The translations under genes were made by a program, and so were the position numbers. A stretch of DNA of 64,000 bases, from contig NC_052678.1 of NCBI RefSeq assembly GCF_016802725.1, positions 6,074,001-6,138,000 of the forward strand. The letters are read 5' to 3'. A model generated the notes under the pieces. It had not been told where the DNA came from. It searched no databases and saw only the letters and a program-made list of their open reading frames with translations. Of the stretch, positions 36,109 through 50,600 are shown piece after piece (positions within the stretch are counted from its first letter, which is position 1; each line of letters starts with the position of its first letter). This stretch comes from Solenopsis invicta. Taxonomy: Eukaryota; Arthropoda; Insecta; Hymenoptera; Formicidae.

Positions 36109-38799
36109 ATTCTACAGAAATTGACCATTTGGTTTGATATTTAATTACTGCGCGTTATTTTACGTATCTATTTGCATTTTGACAAATTTGTGTTTTCATG
36201 TAGTCAGTATAAACAACATGCACCACATGAAATATAACCACGTAAAAACATGAATATTATATTCTCGAGAGGACAATTTGAATATTAAAACGAAAATATA
36301 TGTTATGCAGAATGTTTCACTTAGTATTAGTATGTTATTTTAATGATAATTTGATGAATTTCACGAGTTTATTATACAATATTTTAAATTTATTACAAAA
36401 TTTTTAATTTAAATGTGCCACAATTTAAATTTATTTTAAACTAACTTATTTATATTGATTTAAATGTTTTGTTATCTAGCTGCTCTCCTAAAATCTATTT
36501 TCACAAGAAAACTTTTATTTTCTATAATTAATTATTCAAAAATTATTAATGCTTGAAATTTCTATGGAGGAAAAGTCGATTTTAATTTGCTCAGAAGAAA
36601 CCATTAAAATATGCAATAAAAATGAAACATTCTATGAATATAAAATATTTTCCATCTTATAATTTTTATGTGGGTCACAATACGCTATTCCAAATCAAAT
36701 AAATAATTCTGCCTTTGGCCTCTGATTCATAATGCTAATCAAAGCTTTCCATCATTTCCTCTGCAAAATTCCGTGCAACGGAAGATACGTGAAAAGACAG
36801 GTTCCGATTTGAACGCATCTCGTGTCAGCCACAAGATATTTCCTGGCATACAAATCAATCGACATAACAGCTACGACGACACCATCTAAGTGGATCCATA
36901 CGATTCATCATCGATGGATGACAGGGATAAATGGTAATAACGAGATGGTAGGCTTTCATCCATGCGGTTTCCACTATCGGCCCCGTGTACTTTATAAAGC
37001 ACTTAGCCATATTACAGCGTAATTTCGTTGATCGTAAAAAATTGCCTTGATTTACGGTCTCGTTTCGCCGCGGATACGTGTCGACGGGCCGGTGCGCTTT
37101 TCGCATACGGTATCGAAGGAAAGCCAACGGCAAGCGACGACGTTAACCCATTTAATTCGCCATAAACGGACCGTTTTTACTCCCTGTAAAAATCTGTTGT
37201 CCGTAATTGAGCGTTGGCATAACTCGTCGACGAGTGGCAAACCGCTGTTTAGTGACGGTCCCACGTCAGCTTTTCGAAGCAGTGAGCAAAATCGACACGT
37301 ATAATCCATACGTAAGATTGATATTCGGTTAATATAACAATTACGAGTCATTAATTATGCTCTCTTTTATTTCTCCAATTATTTAATTTTATACGAAATA
37401 GGGAAAATTCAATTATTAATAATGGGCAGTTATGTATAATTATATCAAAGACACACGGAATTAATTGCAATCGATGTTATCTCCAATTTTATAATAAAAT
37501 AGTAAAATAAGAATTATCGTTGGAATTGTAGACTTTATCATAGCTTGAATAGTTTAAATGTGATTTTTTAAATGCAGATTCTCACGTTTACCTGAGCGAA
37601 AATCTATTAAATCTGTGCTGTCGCGTAAAGCATCGAATGAGTGCGTTTTGTTGCTTTATGAACGGCATTGAGAGACCGCGATAACGAGCGAAAATTGTTT
37701 CTAAAGAGAGTTTACAATGTACACAATGTCGGGTTTTTACGAGCTATCGTAAGGAACGACGTCGTTCGCACGTACGATTCTCTCTCTTCTTCTTGTTACT
37801 CGCTTATAATTCAGAGCGCGTAATTCTTGAGCAGTGCTGTAATCAAAACGAGTGGATCATTTGAAGAAAGTGTATGCCCTTCCGAGAAAAGAGAAAGAAA
37901 AATTAAAGGAAATTTAAAGGAAGTGTAGGAAGATCGAAAAAAGTTTGAAACAAGTTAAATACACAAAGTTTAAAATTTCAAGTACGAGTAGATAAATAAA
38001 TCTAACCTAAAATAAATTTAAACTTTAATTTACAAAGAATATAGTCTGGTCTAAACTTATAACAATTTTGTTACATCGAAGCTATTTTAAAAGATAAAAT
38101 ACCCTTTCTCTTTCGAAGCATAAAATAATAATTAAAAATTTTTTTATAATATCCTAAAAGTTATTTAAATTTGAAAAGACTTAGATTTATTTATATGATA
38201 ATAAAATTATTAAAAAGATGAAAGTATCACAAAAATCTCCAATACGGTTTAATCTCATTCAGTTTATATGTCACCGTTTACACATTTTTTTGAGCGACTA
38301 TATTTACTGTTTAATATATGAAATCTTATTTCTACTGCTCTCGGGGAATGGGTGCAGTCTTATATTTTGCCGCAGGCGTGGAAATAGCTAGTTACGGTAT
38401 CGTTATTGCACCGTGCACAACAAGAGAAATGCCGGTAACGAGCCGTAGTGACGCCGTATAATCGTAACGAGCTATGGTAAATCGTCGAGCGGCAGCGGTA
38501 ATACCGTCCTCAAAGAAAATCTCTAACCACGGCAGATGGTTACGTGAAGAGTAACGAGTCGCTCGTAATTCGTAACGGCCGAACGAAAAGCGTAAGCTTA
38601 ACGACGTATCCGGCTTGTAGTAATAAGGAGAGTGCACTTTTGGGTACACGCCAGCTTCCTGCATAAGTAGACTTCTGAGGGAGTAAAGACTGTTGACTTT
38701 GTGATTTCCAAAGCGAATGATTGGAAATGAGGCTAATATAAGGCTAATTACGAAAAAGAATATAATCTGCAGTAGTGGTAAACTCGATGACAATAAAGT

Positions 38800-41270
38800 A
38801 ACAGATTTTTTTTTTATTGGAAAAAATTAACCTCTTTTAATTAAGAAAGTTACTTAAAATTAACTTTTTTAAGAATTTAAACAAAAGCGAGTTATGTTAT
38901 ACATAACTTGATAAAATTGCATTAAGCAAGACAAAAATAATTCGACGATTTGATTTCTCAATTATAAGTTTACACATTTTGTTAGGTAGTCGAAATCAGT
39001 TCTGAGTTACGTGTGTAGGAGTACGCAGCTTACATTAAATCGTAGTAATTATGTTTACATCTGACAAACTGTATTTTTTAATAGAAAATAGAAAATGCAT
39101 TAGTCATATTGTCTTTAAACAAATTGATGAGACACAAAACTGAATTTTCTTAATAATCGTGTGTTTTTCTTTTGCATAAATACACTAAAAATTTTTTTAG
39201 TTTATTAATTCTCGTGTGTTTGTTTTCTGCATGAATATCAAGAAATCGTTGACAAAGCAAAAATTAATTTATTTACTTATTATGTCTAGATACAATGCAT
39301 AAAACACATCTTTAACAAATAACGAGATTCATGGTGGCATCTAATGTGTTAAAGTGATTAATATTGCACTCGAAAATGCATACTTTTTAACGGTGTGAAA
39401 TATAGACGGTGTGGCAGTCAGAGCAAAGAGACGTATAAACTACTTTCCCTCTTCCGCGACACAAGCGTCTTCCGCTGCTTCTGGCATGTTTTACCTCGTT
39501 TATTTTCCGGAAAACTTTTATTCAGGAAAACGTTTATAAAACTCGTAAACCACCGAATAAAACTTTGTCTGTTTATTGATTTACTTTGAGATACGTATTT
39601 AACTTTGATAATAGTAGAATCGTGCTTACATTTAACTTTTTTCATTTTAGCATTGCATTATTTATCATTGATTTACAGTTAGAAAATACCAACAGTAAAA
39701 TAGTACAATATTTGGATGTATTAGCTTTGAGGTAAAACAAATCCGATGCAATCGAGTACTGCATTTTATCTTTATTTCTTTTCATATATTGCAAAAGGTA
39801 GTTGCGCAAAACGTAGACATTCTTTTTTTCCTCGTAAATTCCTTTATATTTAATAATTCTTATTAAAGGAGAAATATTTTAAACATTTTTTTATTAATTC
39901 TTTTTATTTATTATATCATGATTTTTTAAGCAAATACATGTTAGTTTAATTGGTTAGGTTGCTCGGCCACTTAGTGGCTTAATATACTACTAAGTATTAC
40001 AAGTATAAAAAAGCGCATTTTCTATTTCGTATTATATTCACGTTACATTTGTTTTGCTTGATTTTAATTGTTTTATAGTTTCCTTTTTCGTATTCATGAT
40101 TTTCATATTCGCAAGCAATTTCATAGAGCATATATTTCCCAAAAGTAAAGCTTTTACTGTGCATTAAAATTGATGCTGTGCATATATATTATAATATAAT
40201 TATGTAAACATCGCGAAGCTAAAACAGAATACTCACATCAGTTTTGCTCAGAACTAATGACGAAATTATACAATAATTGTAAAGTACATGTTGCGTACTC
40301 CAACACAATTAATTAAACTCGTTAATGAAAAAGTTTATAGTAGATTATTAAATTATTTTCACAAAAAATATCATGATTCTAAATTCTTTGCCTAGACAAA
40401 TTTCTAAGTTGAATTCAATCTATAAGAGTAAATTTTTGATGTAAGAGGCTTTATGATCTTTTCCCTACGTGTAAGCATTTTATCTGAATTTCTTTTCTCG
40501 TTTACGATACGAAACGATAGCACTTTTATCATGACAAAGCTTAGAATTTCAAAGGAACGACTATTTTATGTATATAAAATTCGAGATAAGCAACGAGGAA
40601 AGAAAAAGTCGTCGGATTATGATTTTATTTTATGTACTACATTTAAACTTTTCAAATCTTTAAATCTTTGAGATTTTTTAATCTTAATAGATATATTTAT
40701 TTCTTTAATTTTAGAAAAAAAAACAATTCTCGGTTATTGCATATTATGTCAATAATTACTTTGCAACGTGATAAAGAAACATTACTTAAGTAAAAAGCAT
40801 ATTGGGAATATTAAGCTGCATACATATCTCTAATCTTAAGAGTGTAAGATAAAGTACATAGATCAAGTAAGAGTAAGATTGACATACGTTCTTGTTATTT
40901 GCAAGTGCTTTTATGTGTTTACCATCTTTCTGTAGATTAAAATATGTACATTCAAACAGCTGAAAAAGGAAGCCAAGAAAAATAAGGTTTTTTATATTGC
41001 TATCATAATTTGCAGAAAATCATTGAAGAACGAGCAATATATATTATTAATAAGCAATTAAATAAGCAAATAAAATTAATAACCAATATTATTAACGGTA
41101 AAGTAATCATATAAAAAAAAACCTTTAGCGTTCCAGAATTAACTATATTTCGTAATAAACGAGGAAAATAATTTTCCGAAAAAGTTCCAATCTTTTTTTT
41201 ATTTTAGTACTTTTTCCGAAGTTAAGGAATTATCGTAGTTCGTGGGATGATTTTATAGAAAACTTTTCAA
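38800..41270. other. AT-rich stretch, nothing recognised
   Basis: Only short chance ORFs and no splice-compatible exon. Confidence 0.5.
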
Positions 41271-42049
41271 GTTGAGCGCAACGCAGTCGAGAACGCTATA
41301 CGGTACGGTGCGTTTCCGACAATAGGGGAAAAAGTGACGTAATCGTGAGATATGCGTACCATCGGAACACTGATACTATGCTCATTCATATTCTTCACGG
41401 ACGAGATGTTCGTGGTATCCTCGAGTTTACGAGATGCCAGATCCAAGCCAGCATCTCGTGGATTTAATTCAATTCGCGGGATAGAAACCAGGATATGGAA
41501 CTGAAAGCCACTATCAAGCTACCTCATGTTCTCTGAAATTTTTGCATTTTACTTCACTTATTCGCGTGAAAACGTTGTTTCTTATATAGGAGCTACTATT
41601 TATTCTCTATATCTCTTTGTTGGGAATGAAATCCGGAATATTTATTCTTACCAATCTCTTGTTAAACGACGTAGTTGACGGGTGTCGCTTTCAAAACATT
41701 TTCATTGTAATTATAAACGTTCGACGGGAAGTAATTAAGAATTTCAATCTTATTGTAAGGGTATAATAACGGTATTTATAAATTTTTATTTTTCAATAAA
41801 CCTATAAACAGGTTATCTAATAAATCTATTTTTTTTTACTCCGATGTAAGATTTATAGAAAAGTATATATCTGTTAATCAGGAATTGATTATCAAATAAA
41901 TAACGTTATGTTTTTGAAATATTTTGAATTTTTTAAATGAAATTTTTTAAATTGAATTTTTTAAATATAATTTAACAATTATAACAAGATGTTGAACATA
42001 TTATCCTAAAAGCTTGTAATTAAGGAATATCCTCCGTTATAACATAATT

Positions 42050-42560
42050 TTACAAGCAGATCGGGTTATCTCGTGAGACACGGGTACGGAGAAGACCAGA
42101 TGAATCGGAGAGCGTTCGTAAAAGGGTCGACGACTGACTTTTCATCTCAATCTCAACGGCAACGAGGTGACACCCTCATTTCATCAGGTCCTTCGAGATG
42201 ACGATCAGCGTGATGTGCGGAACGAGTCGTTTCGACTCGTTCTAAGGTCGACGACACTCAGTCTCGAAATGGCAGCGTAATAACAGGCTCGAGCCTTTGC
42301 TCATGTAAATTTTTGTACCCTCCCGGTGCTCACCTCGTGGTGGCACATTCGCGTCTTTATTCCGCGTTGCATCTACCGAGCGTGCAACCGTACGCAGTAC
42401 CGCTCTTTATGCCGCGCGCATCTCGTTTTATTTATTTATTAATCTTTTTTCGACGGCGTAATTTCACCTTGCCGCATCGTTACTTCACCTGCTTGCCGAC
42501 TTTGTGCATTTTATACGTTGATTACTTCGCTAGTGCGCGTAAAAATGTGTTGCATTATCC
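42050..42560. promoter_or_regulatory. GC-richer island, possible promoter or enhancer
   Basis: It stands out from AT-rich flanks and carries a perfect palindrome at 42,220-42,242. A minus-strand donor (CACCACGAG|GTGAGC) lies at 42,336 in the phase needed by the receptor TM1 exon, but only 13 in-frame residues (ATG CAA CGC...) precede it. Assignment as first exon of CCAPR is weak. Confidence 0.2.
42220..42242. repeat. Perfect 10-base palindrome
   Basis: GAACGAGTCG, a TTT spacer, then CGACTCGTTC. Confidence 0.8.
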
Positions 42561-42719
42561 AGCGAGCATGATTGACGAGTCCTCTTGCAATTACTCTTCA
42601 ATTAGTCTTCGTAAAACGTCGACACACAATTTTATAAGGCATTTCTTAAATTCGTTTAATATAGATTCGAACGATTTTGAACGGTTTGTAATTTAACTGA
42701 TGGTTTCGTCTATAGATTG

Positions 42720-42742
42720 AAAGAGAAAGAGAGAGAGAGAGC
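42720..42742. repeat. Short GA-rich repeat
   Basis: Purine-rich AGAGAAAGAGAGAGAGAGAG tract. Confidence 0.7.
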
Positions 42743-42759
42743 ATCCAATAAAATTTTAG

Positions 42760-45700
42760 AATGCAAGATAAAAGTTATTACTATTTATTCCTGAATATAC
42801 AAAGAGGGGATATAGATTAATAATTTTTTTTTCATGTTTCTACATTTATTTGATATTATTTCGGTTTTACATTTGTAAAAAAAAGTCGTGAAATATAATT
42901 GAACCTACACGAAAACACATGTAGAATAGTAAAATTGCAGAGTGTAAAAATTTTTTTTATTTCTCGTTTTATGAGTTTCCACGTGTAAATTGTTACTTCG
43001 TCGAAAACTCGACTCAATAACAAAAGTCAATTTACAAAGCTGATTACGGAATATCTTGTTTTATCTTTATTCTGTTACGAGTGTGTAGAGAATAATAATC
43101 ATTCCAAATCTAACTTGAATATATACTTCAAACTAATTTTAATCTGTTTAACTAAATTTATTTGAAATTATACCTTCAATTGAATCGATAAGCAGTACAA
43201 ACGATTTACAAAAATTTATAAAAATACTTTATATGTCTTGACGTTTTAATTTATTATTATTTTAAACTTAGAATACGAGTTTGTCAAGAGATTGTTATTT
43301 TTAACTGTTAAATATTCAAAAATTACATGAGTACAGTGAAGTTTTTTAATTAAAAAAGATCAAAAGATTTCTCCAAGTTAAAAATCGCTAGACAATAATA
43401 ATCCCTGATGTAAATTGATGATTAACATTAAAAGCACTTCAAGCCGTGTAGTGATTTTAATGCATAATGCAATAACAGACAGCGTTCATGAATCGAGTGC
43501 ACTTCTACATTTTGGAAATAATTATTTCGCGTTGTTATGATACTCTGTACTGATAAAAAAGTTTTTCATGCATACATAATGCGTGGCTCGTGTCTCGTGA
43601 GAGATGCGACGTGTAACCGTGGCTGACGGTTTTGTAACGGAATGCGCAAAACGCGCTTTATTTTAGAGTGCTAAGTTGTATGTATACGCGAATCCTAATA
43701 AGCGCATTTTCTTTTCTTAGACAGCATTCTTAATACATAAGGATCTAAATTATCTTAATTATGTAATTATTGCGTCATGAATGTAGGATCATAGTTATTT
43801 CCTCGGCTATTTCATATTTTTTTACACTTTTTTTTGCTGTTTATGAATTCATATTGTACTGACTATATAAAGTGCTGATGTCAACTTAAAAAATATGTAA
43901 AGCAAGTTTACATAAGTTTTATAGTTGGTCGTAATCAACAAGAGTTATAAAAGCGACTTTATCCCATAAAGAAAAGAATAAATACCTTTATAATAATGGA
44001 ACAATGATTTTTATAATAATGAAACAAAAAAAGCATTAAAGGAAAAAGTGTTAAATATTATGAGGATTGTAATGTTTGAAAATAAATAAGAGGGGAAAAA
44101 CTCATAATTAATAAGGAAATTTAATTCAGTTAGAATTATCAATTGATTTTAAATATCGAAATCGGTATTGAAATGCCGGATAACGTTAACTGGGTGCATA
44201 AAACAGTAAAATTGTACATAGGTAAAAAAAATAGAAAGGAACAAGAAACGAAAAAAATTGTTAAAATTGTTACCGCACGTAGTTAAATTTTATTTGTATT
44301 GGCAAAACAGTTAAAAAATTATCTTTTTCAAAATTATTTTTATAAATTTAATAAAACATATATAAGAGCTTGGATGTATACGCAAAAAAGTTTTAGTTAT
44401 TTTTTTCTTGTGTACAATTTGTTTTAACTTACATTAAATTTATTAATGATGGACTTTATAAATTACTTTTAATTGTAGAGATCTCATTCGACTTTTGATA
44501 TTTTTTTATAAAAATAGATTACGCACTCGATTAATATGCTTCGTCAATAAATTTTACTCGGATCAGAGAAATATGTTGCTTTCCTGAGTAAAGTTCACAA
44601 ATCATAATATGATTTTAATTATCCCATTAATATGATAGCCTTAATTTTCCATATAAATTTATAAAACGAAAAGTAGATAACGCACATATACGACTGTCAG
44701 CAGCGTACAGTTTCATATTTCGCTTTTTATTTCCATGACACGACATACATACGGTAGTTCTTGTGCATTTTGTTTTGCACGTTAAAAGTAAAATATAAAA
44801 AGATAACACTTACACAAAAGTATATCAATTAGAAGTATACGAATTAAAAGTCTAAACAAATTACACTGTTAATATTACGTGTTACACATTTATTGCAATT
44901 TTAAATAAGAATATTTTAAGGAAAAATTAAATAATTTATAGAACTTTATACTTTTAAATGAATTTTACGAGAAAATAGTTATGATAATATGACAATAACG
45001 ATGTCAATAATTAATCTATTAAACTGTAAAAATATTATTAATACATTGGTGTTAGTACTAAATTATTATAAACACAATAATATGAAATATTGTAAACATC
45101 ATAAAAATTCTATATCAAAATGTATACATTTTTACGCATTGAAAAACCAATATTTAATTTAATAATATTATTTAGTTCAATTTTATTACATTTAATTCAA
45201 ATATCAAACAGGTATTTTAATACATACAATTTTGCTAATTTTATTATAATATATGAAGCAATATATCAATATTTTTGCAAAACATCGGAAAAAGAAATGC
45301 ACAATCTCCCACAATGATTTTCAAAATGTTATTGCAAAGATAGAAGATTTGACTGCGTAATCGCGCTTTTAGAAGAATTAACGAAGACCAGTATTATTGA
45401 ATTATCCTTACTTTACTCAACCTACTCGAGAAATCTCGTACATTCGGATTTAACGAGCAAACGGTCTGCAGCAGTTTCTACAGCAATATGTAATGACATT
45501 TGAGTTGATATATGCGTGTGTATAAGGTGATTTACCAAGCGTAAGTTTTCATCTCGTTCTTGAATTTTATGTGTACATCACAGAACACACTTGATAGTAA
45601 TAGCTCAAATTTACTTTAATAAAGTAAATTGAAAAGAAAACATATTAAAGAGCAACAGTTTTCTCAAACACTTTACTAATTTATTATTAGCATACACTAT

Positions 45701-47480
45701 TATAAAAATCGCATAAACTTATACAATCTATTAATGTCAATTTCGATATAAATATAATATTATTCTATTCTTAATTACATAAATAAAATGCGCGAAGAAG
45801 CTAATTCATAAATATTTAGCTCTTTAGGAGCATCTCGATATATCCTGTCGATACTTTGTTCTTTTATAACTCAATATTTCTAACTTGATAAAGAGGAAGA
45901 AAGAGAAAGAGAGAATAACTGTATCATATTGGAAGCACAATGTATATACGAATGGCGTTTATAGGGCGCGAGTTAACATGTTGCGACTCGACGAAGGGAC
46001 AGAAATCAAATGAAAAGCAAAGCATTCGACAATTACACGATCCCGTGTCATTAATTTCTCGAATGAATGGGACTTTGAAGATTCGAGAGCAAGGCAATGT
46101 GTTGCGACAAGTGCATCTCGAGATTTCAATTGCTATCTGTAAACCTTATTTGCTATAGAATTTATCGGACGCCTATCTGTGAATACATGGATTGTCATTG
46201 CGGATGACAGTTGATTCCTGAAACTATCATCTGCAAAATTCTGCTATGATGTTAAAGTCGCAAATGTCAAAGGTAAAATTCAAAATTTGAACCCGTTGTA
46301 AATCCCGTGTAAATATTATTAAAATTTATTTTTACGTGTAAATTATAGTCTTAATTATAAATTGATTTATATCATCGTTTAATTTATCTTCAAAGCAGCA
46401 AAGATAAATCAAAATTTTGATATTATTGTCTTTTATTTAAACGTTATTGGCTTGGTCCCACAAGATATTACAATTAAATTTTTGTCTTGTGATGAACACA
46501 GAATTCTGTTTTGAATGATATAAGACTTAAATGAATATTTATTGAATATTTAATTAACGCCAATCAGTTAAACGTGATGGCACGTGTCTGTTCAATTTTC
46601 TTTATTACTAATACTTTGACACTTAAAATAAGTTTTTGGTTTGAGAATCTCTCTTTTGCGACTCATGTTAGAAGAAACCTGCGAAGAATCTCATTTAAGT
46701 ACTGTAGCGCGGGCGAGACGGTCGTAAAAGTTTAAGAGTCCTTGCACTGCGAATTGCTTCTCCCTTTCCTCGTAATAAACGAGACGGCGAGACAGTTCGA
46801 CATCTCGACCACTTGTCGGCTATTTTGCCGGCACCACGTATGAGTACAGCAAGAGTATTGCATCAATTTAACGTCTGCGGGGCCAAGTAAATGTGTTTAA
46901 TAAATACGTTTTATCCAGCTTTTCCAGAAATACATGTAAAAATCTATTTAACGTGGAAACTTATTTTTGTATCATTTGAAATAGTATTAATTATTAACTG
47001 ATAGTGCATAACGTTACAAGACAAATAATTAATAATGAACATAATAAAGAGACGGGACATCTTCAATACCAATTTTCGAAAGAAAGCTTAGACAAACTAA
47101 AATTATTGCAATACTTAACTTTTTTATAAACTGTGTATAAAAAATAATTATATATAATTTTTGTTTTATATATAGTTTATAAAAAAGTGAAGCATTGCAA
47201 ATATATATATATATAATAGTTTAAACAAAAACGCTTCTGTTATTGAAACTGTTGCACTATTTCAATGTACAATAGTAACAGAAAGTTAACAAAAATAGAA
47301 AATTGAATTTGAAAACTGGATTATTTTTAACAGGATTTCACATTTCTAAAAGAGTAATAAACTTCCCTTTAATATCATAACGTTAAAATATTGATCGTAA
47401 AGGAACTTTACATAAAATGGCCAAGCTGTCGATAATTTGCTATCGTCTTATTGACTTTAAATGATGCGATTTTACGTTCT
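42760..47480. other. AT-rich stretch, nothing recognised
   Basis: Chance ORFs only; a somewhat GC-richer patch at 46,690-46,880. Confidence 0.5.
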
Positions 47481-47846
47481 CATCAATCGCACCTCCGGAA
47501 TCGCAATCGTGATATCAGGGCATAAAAGTCCATAGGGAGCGCAATCGCGCGTATCAGAGAACATAAAAATCCGCGGTATCCCGATTTCGCCACTCGCGGC
47601 GGATATTCTAGTGCATAAAATCAAACCGGATTATGTCATTATCGTTATAATTATCACATGGTGAAATGTTGCATTATCGGCTTCCGACTGAGCGGCTCTG
47701 TTAAAATAAGAACAACTGTTAATCTGTGAAAAATATTGCGCTTAAAGCGACATCGACTTCTCAAGCTGGCACACTATTGTCTAGTATTATATACTATTTT
47801 ACAGTCTCCAAGATTCGTATAACACACGTTCTTATACTGTGATTGT

Positions 47847-47986
47847 ATGGACTACCCTGATACATATAAAATGCATGGAGTTACCCAGGGGCACGCACGT
47901 GCATGGAATTCGGTGCCCGTGTGCAATGGAAGACGTTCTCCAACGTTCAATTATAGGGGCAGTTACAGTGCCGGCAGTTATGCTGG
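47847..47986 (+). CDS. Candidate coding exon (unrecognised)
   Basis: From an ATG the frame MDYPDTYKMHGVTQGHARAW continues to SPTFNYRGSYSAGSYAG, where a GTACTT could act as a donor. Residue composition is protein-like and GC is raised, but the same stretch is open in another frame and no partner exon was found. The frame runs on to a stop at 48,206 if not spliced. Confidence 0.2.
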
Positions 47987-48209
47987 TACTTTATGCATCG
48001 TGGCGTTGCGCAAAATCGGGGTTGGGCTGGGAAAGGCGGCGGCACAGCGCCTTACGAAAACCGAAACGTGCCGCGAATTATTAGTAAAGTCGCAGCTTCG
48101 TATAATTCTGCGTATATTTATTGTCTCAACATTCTGTTTTAAAGATTTGCGTGGAACGTTAATTCTTTTATATACTGAAGTCCTAGATTGTAGGACAATC
48201 AGGTAGCTT

Positions 48210-50160
48210 TTGCAAAATTAGTTCTAGTTTTAATTGATGATCTCTTGGATGATTTGTGAAGATAGGCGATGCTTTACATACTATGACTGGTATATCTCTA
48301 AAATATTTTTCATATTTTGAAAAACCACTGGACAATATTTTTTACATGTTTCTGAACAACTATCTCGGCAATTTTTAATTTGTCGCAAAACGTTCTTGCA
48401 AACTTTAGGATATTGACAAAAGAATTTGTCTTTCATGTAACTTTCGTCTTAAAAATTTGTTCAAGTTTTCGTGAACTGTATGTGAATCCAACAATAGTCA
48501 AATAATTTTGAATCACTAATTACCAATTGATTGTTAATTAAAACGAGAAAATGTGTGAATTTTTAACGGCGAACGTGTGAACTATAGGTATAAGAAAAAA
48601 CTATCGAAATATATTTGATATCTTTCTAATTAGCTTTAATTCTAATGAGAGATAAAGGAATAGGCGATAGGGGTAGAAAAATTGTGAATGTCGTGCCAAT
48701 TTTCGCGGTCCGATTGTAACGAATCAGAGTGCGACGATCTGAAGAGCAATACGCTTTGTCTAGCGCAGACGTTAGATTCTTGGCAGCCTTTTCGCATTGT
48801 AAGCTGGGGGAAACGATAAAATACTACACGGTAGTAAAATAGGGCGCAGTAAAACGAACTGCGGAAGTCCCTATAAAGACAGAGTGAAATTAAATGTTCG
48901 CTTTAAAGGTGGTTTAACCTAATACACGTAGAGAAGATACTAGGAACAATGGCGTAGCCTTGTAATCCTTTAACTGTCAAAATTCGAAATATTTGTCCTC
49001 GCTAAAAAAAAGAAGCTTTTTTAAACAAAATTACTACTAGAATTCTTTTTTGATAGATTTTTGACTTTTGTAAATAACTTAGAAAATTTGTATTTGTTGC
49101 AAAATATTAGCTAATTAAAAATCGTTATGATATATGTAACACATTATAGATAGAAAACAATTTTTAATAAATTTTTGTTTTTAAAGCAAAATAAATTCTC
49201 AAAATAATTTTTATCTTTTTTTTTTTTTAAATAAAGCGATATTAGTTTAAAGTTTTTTGCATAATTCTGATATTTTTTAACGAAGCACATTTGTGAGTGA
49301 AATCGCTCAGATTATATTTAATTTAAACTGTTTCGAGGAAACACTAAGACAAACTTTCTTAGAATATATTTCTAGATTCTACTGAACTTACGCCATTGAA
49401 TTTCTGCTACGGAGTGGTCTCAGTATTTCTAGGATTAAGGATAAGATTTTACGTTTCACCGGTCCAGCGAAAGCTCGTAAAAATTTTCTGCTTTAGTTTT
49501 ACGAACTTGCTTATCCATAGATTGGTATCTCGCGTTATAACAATGTCAAAGATTTCGATATTAGCATACCGTGATATCAAGTCTTATATCTGTGCAAGAC
49601 TTGATATCACGGAATGATAAGAATCGCGTACAATATCAGTCTACAAGCAGTAATGCTATCCTGTAAATAACGCTTGATATGTGATATAACAGTTATTTAA
49701 AGTTATTTAAAGATTTTGCAAGTTGGTAAATTAGAGTCTCCTTAAATTTTCAACATATTATTGATATCTTGACAATCAAATTGTCTTGATAATTAAATCT
49801 CAAATTAAATATTTTCGTTACAATTCAAATGCAATAAAGTAAAACTTTTGACTCGTTAATTTGTAATTTGCAATCCAGTTTAATTTGGTTGTTCATTAAC
49901 TTTCATACAACTAAATTTTTAATTGTATATAGGTAATTATATCGCGAAATTAATTAGCTTTCAATCTCGAATTTAACCTCAGATATTTTGTCGACAAGTA
50001 GTTGGTATCTCGATGTTTTCGCCGAGGCTAAAATAAAGTAAAAGTTTGATTACTAATTAAATTTTTATAATTAACTTTTACTTCTTGAAATTCTCAACAT
50101 TTACGTAAAGCTTGTGTACACGAAACTAATCCCATAAATTATTTCGATATCTGTATTTAC
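48210..50160. other. Non-genic AT-rich stretch
   Basis: Holds the perfect hairpin at 49,569-49,612; no gene seen. Confidence 0.5.
49569..49612. repeat. Perfect 17-bp hairpin
   Basis: CCGTGATATCAAGTCTT, a 10-base loop ATATCTGTGC, and AAGACTTGATATCACGG form an uninterrupted stem. Confidence 0.9.
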
Positions 50161-50219
50161 CTCTTAGCTCTCTCTTTCTCTCTTTCTCTCTCTGGGGAAG
50201 AAGAGGGGAAGAAATCTTC

Positions 50220-50600
50220 CTCGAGAGTAAATGCCGATGCTCCTGGGAGGAATACCATGGCTTGGGGGCGGGTTAACATGTAAATTACGTTATCGTCGTG
50301 TCAACGACGACGGCGGGGTCGTTCACACGAATTACTTGGAAAGCGTACACGCTTATTAAAGACCGGTAATAAAGTTGACGCGATGGCCACCAATTAAGGG
50401 CGGAATATCTACTACCGACGTTGCTGAAACACACAGAAAATCGCGCTTCACCGCTGGTCTCTCGCCTTTGATAAATCCTAAAGTGATTTTCCGCGTTTCC
50501 AAATTATACCCTTCCGAGAGTGGCATGAAAGCCGAGACGACACGATCGGAGGGAAGCCAGGATTAGAGAAAAACGAAAAAGATCCGGATATTCCGTTACG
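50220..50600. promoter_or_regulatory. GC-richer island beside a CT repeat
   Basis: It follows a (CT/TTTCTC) repeat at 50,168-50,193. Contains CCATGG and several CG-rich words. On the minus strand an ATG at 50,260 opens MVFLPGASAFTLEEDFFPSS down to a donor-like GAG|GTAAAT near 50,165. Possible 5' exon or regulatory island; not resolved. Confidence 0.2.

Larger units (their letters stand above)
34140..38800. other. Non-genic stretch with GC-richer islands
   Basis: Islands at about 34,170-34,460, 34,890-35,220, 36,760-37,320, 37,600-37,800 and 38,360-38,740 alternate with AT-rich DNA. ORFs overlap on both strands with no clear coding frame, so regulatory DNA or untranslated exons are as likely as coding. 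Confidence 0.35.

Noticed and set aside
36855..37133. GPCR-like looking frames around 36,850-37,020 on both strands
   Set aside because: The resemblance to a TM3 motif is short, frames are open on both strands, and no conserved landmark is present.
38392..38793. Longest minus-strand ORF (133 codons)
   Set aside because: No recognisable domain, half of it lies in AT-rich DNA, no splice partners, and the residue pattern is not protein-like enough to support.
42313..42696. Plus-strand 127-codon ORF
   Set aside because: No ATG at its head, no domain, and the second half is typical chance translation.
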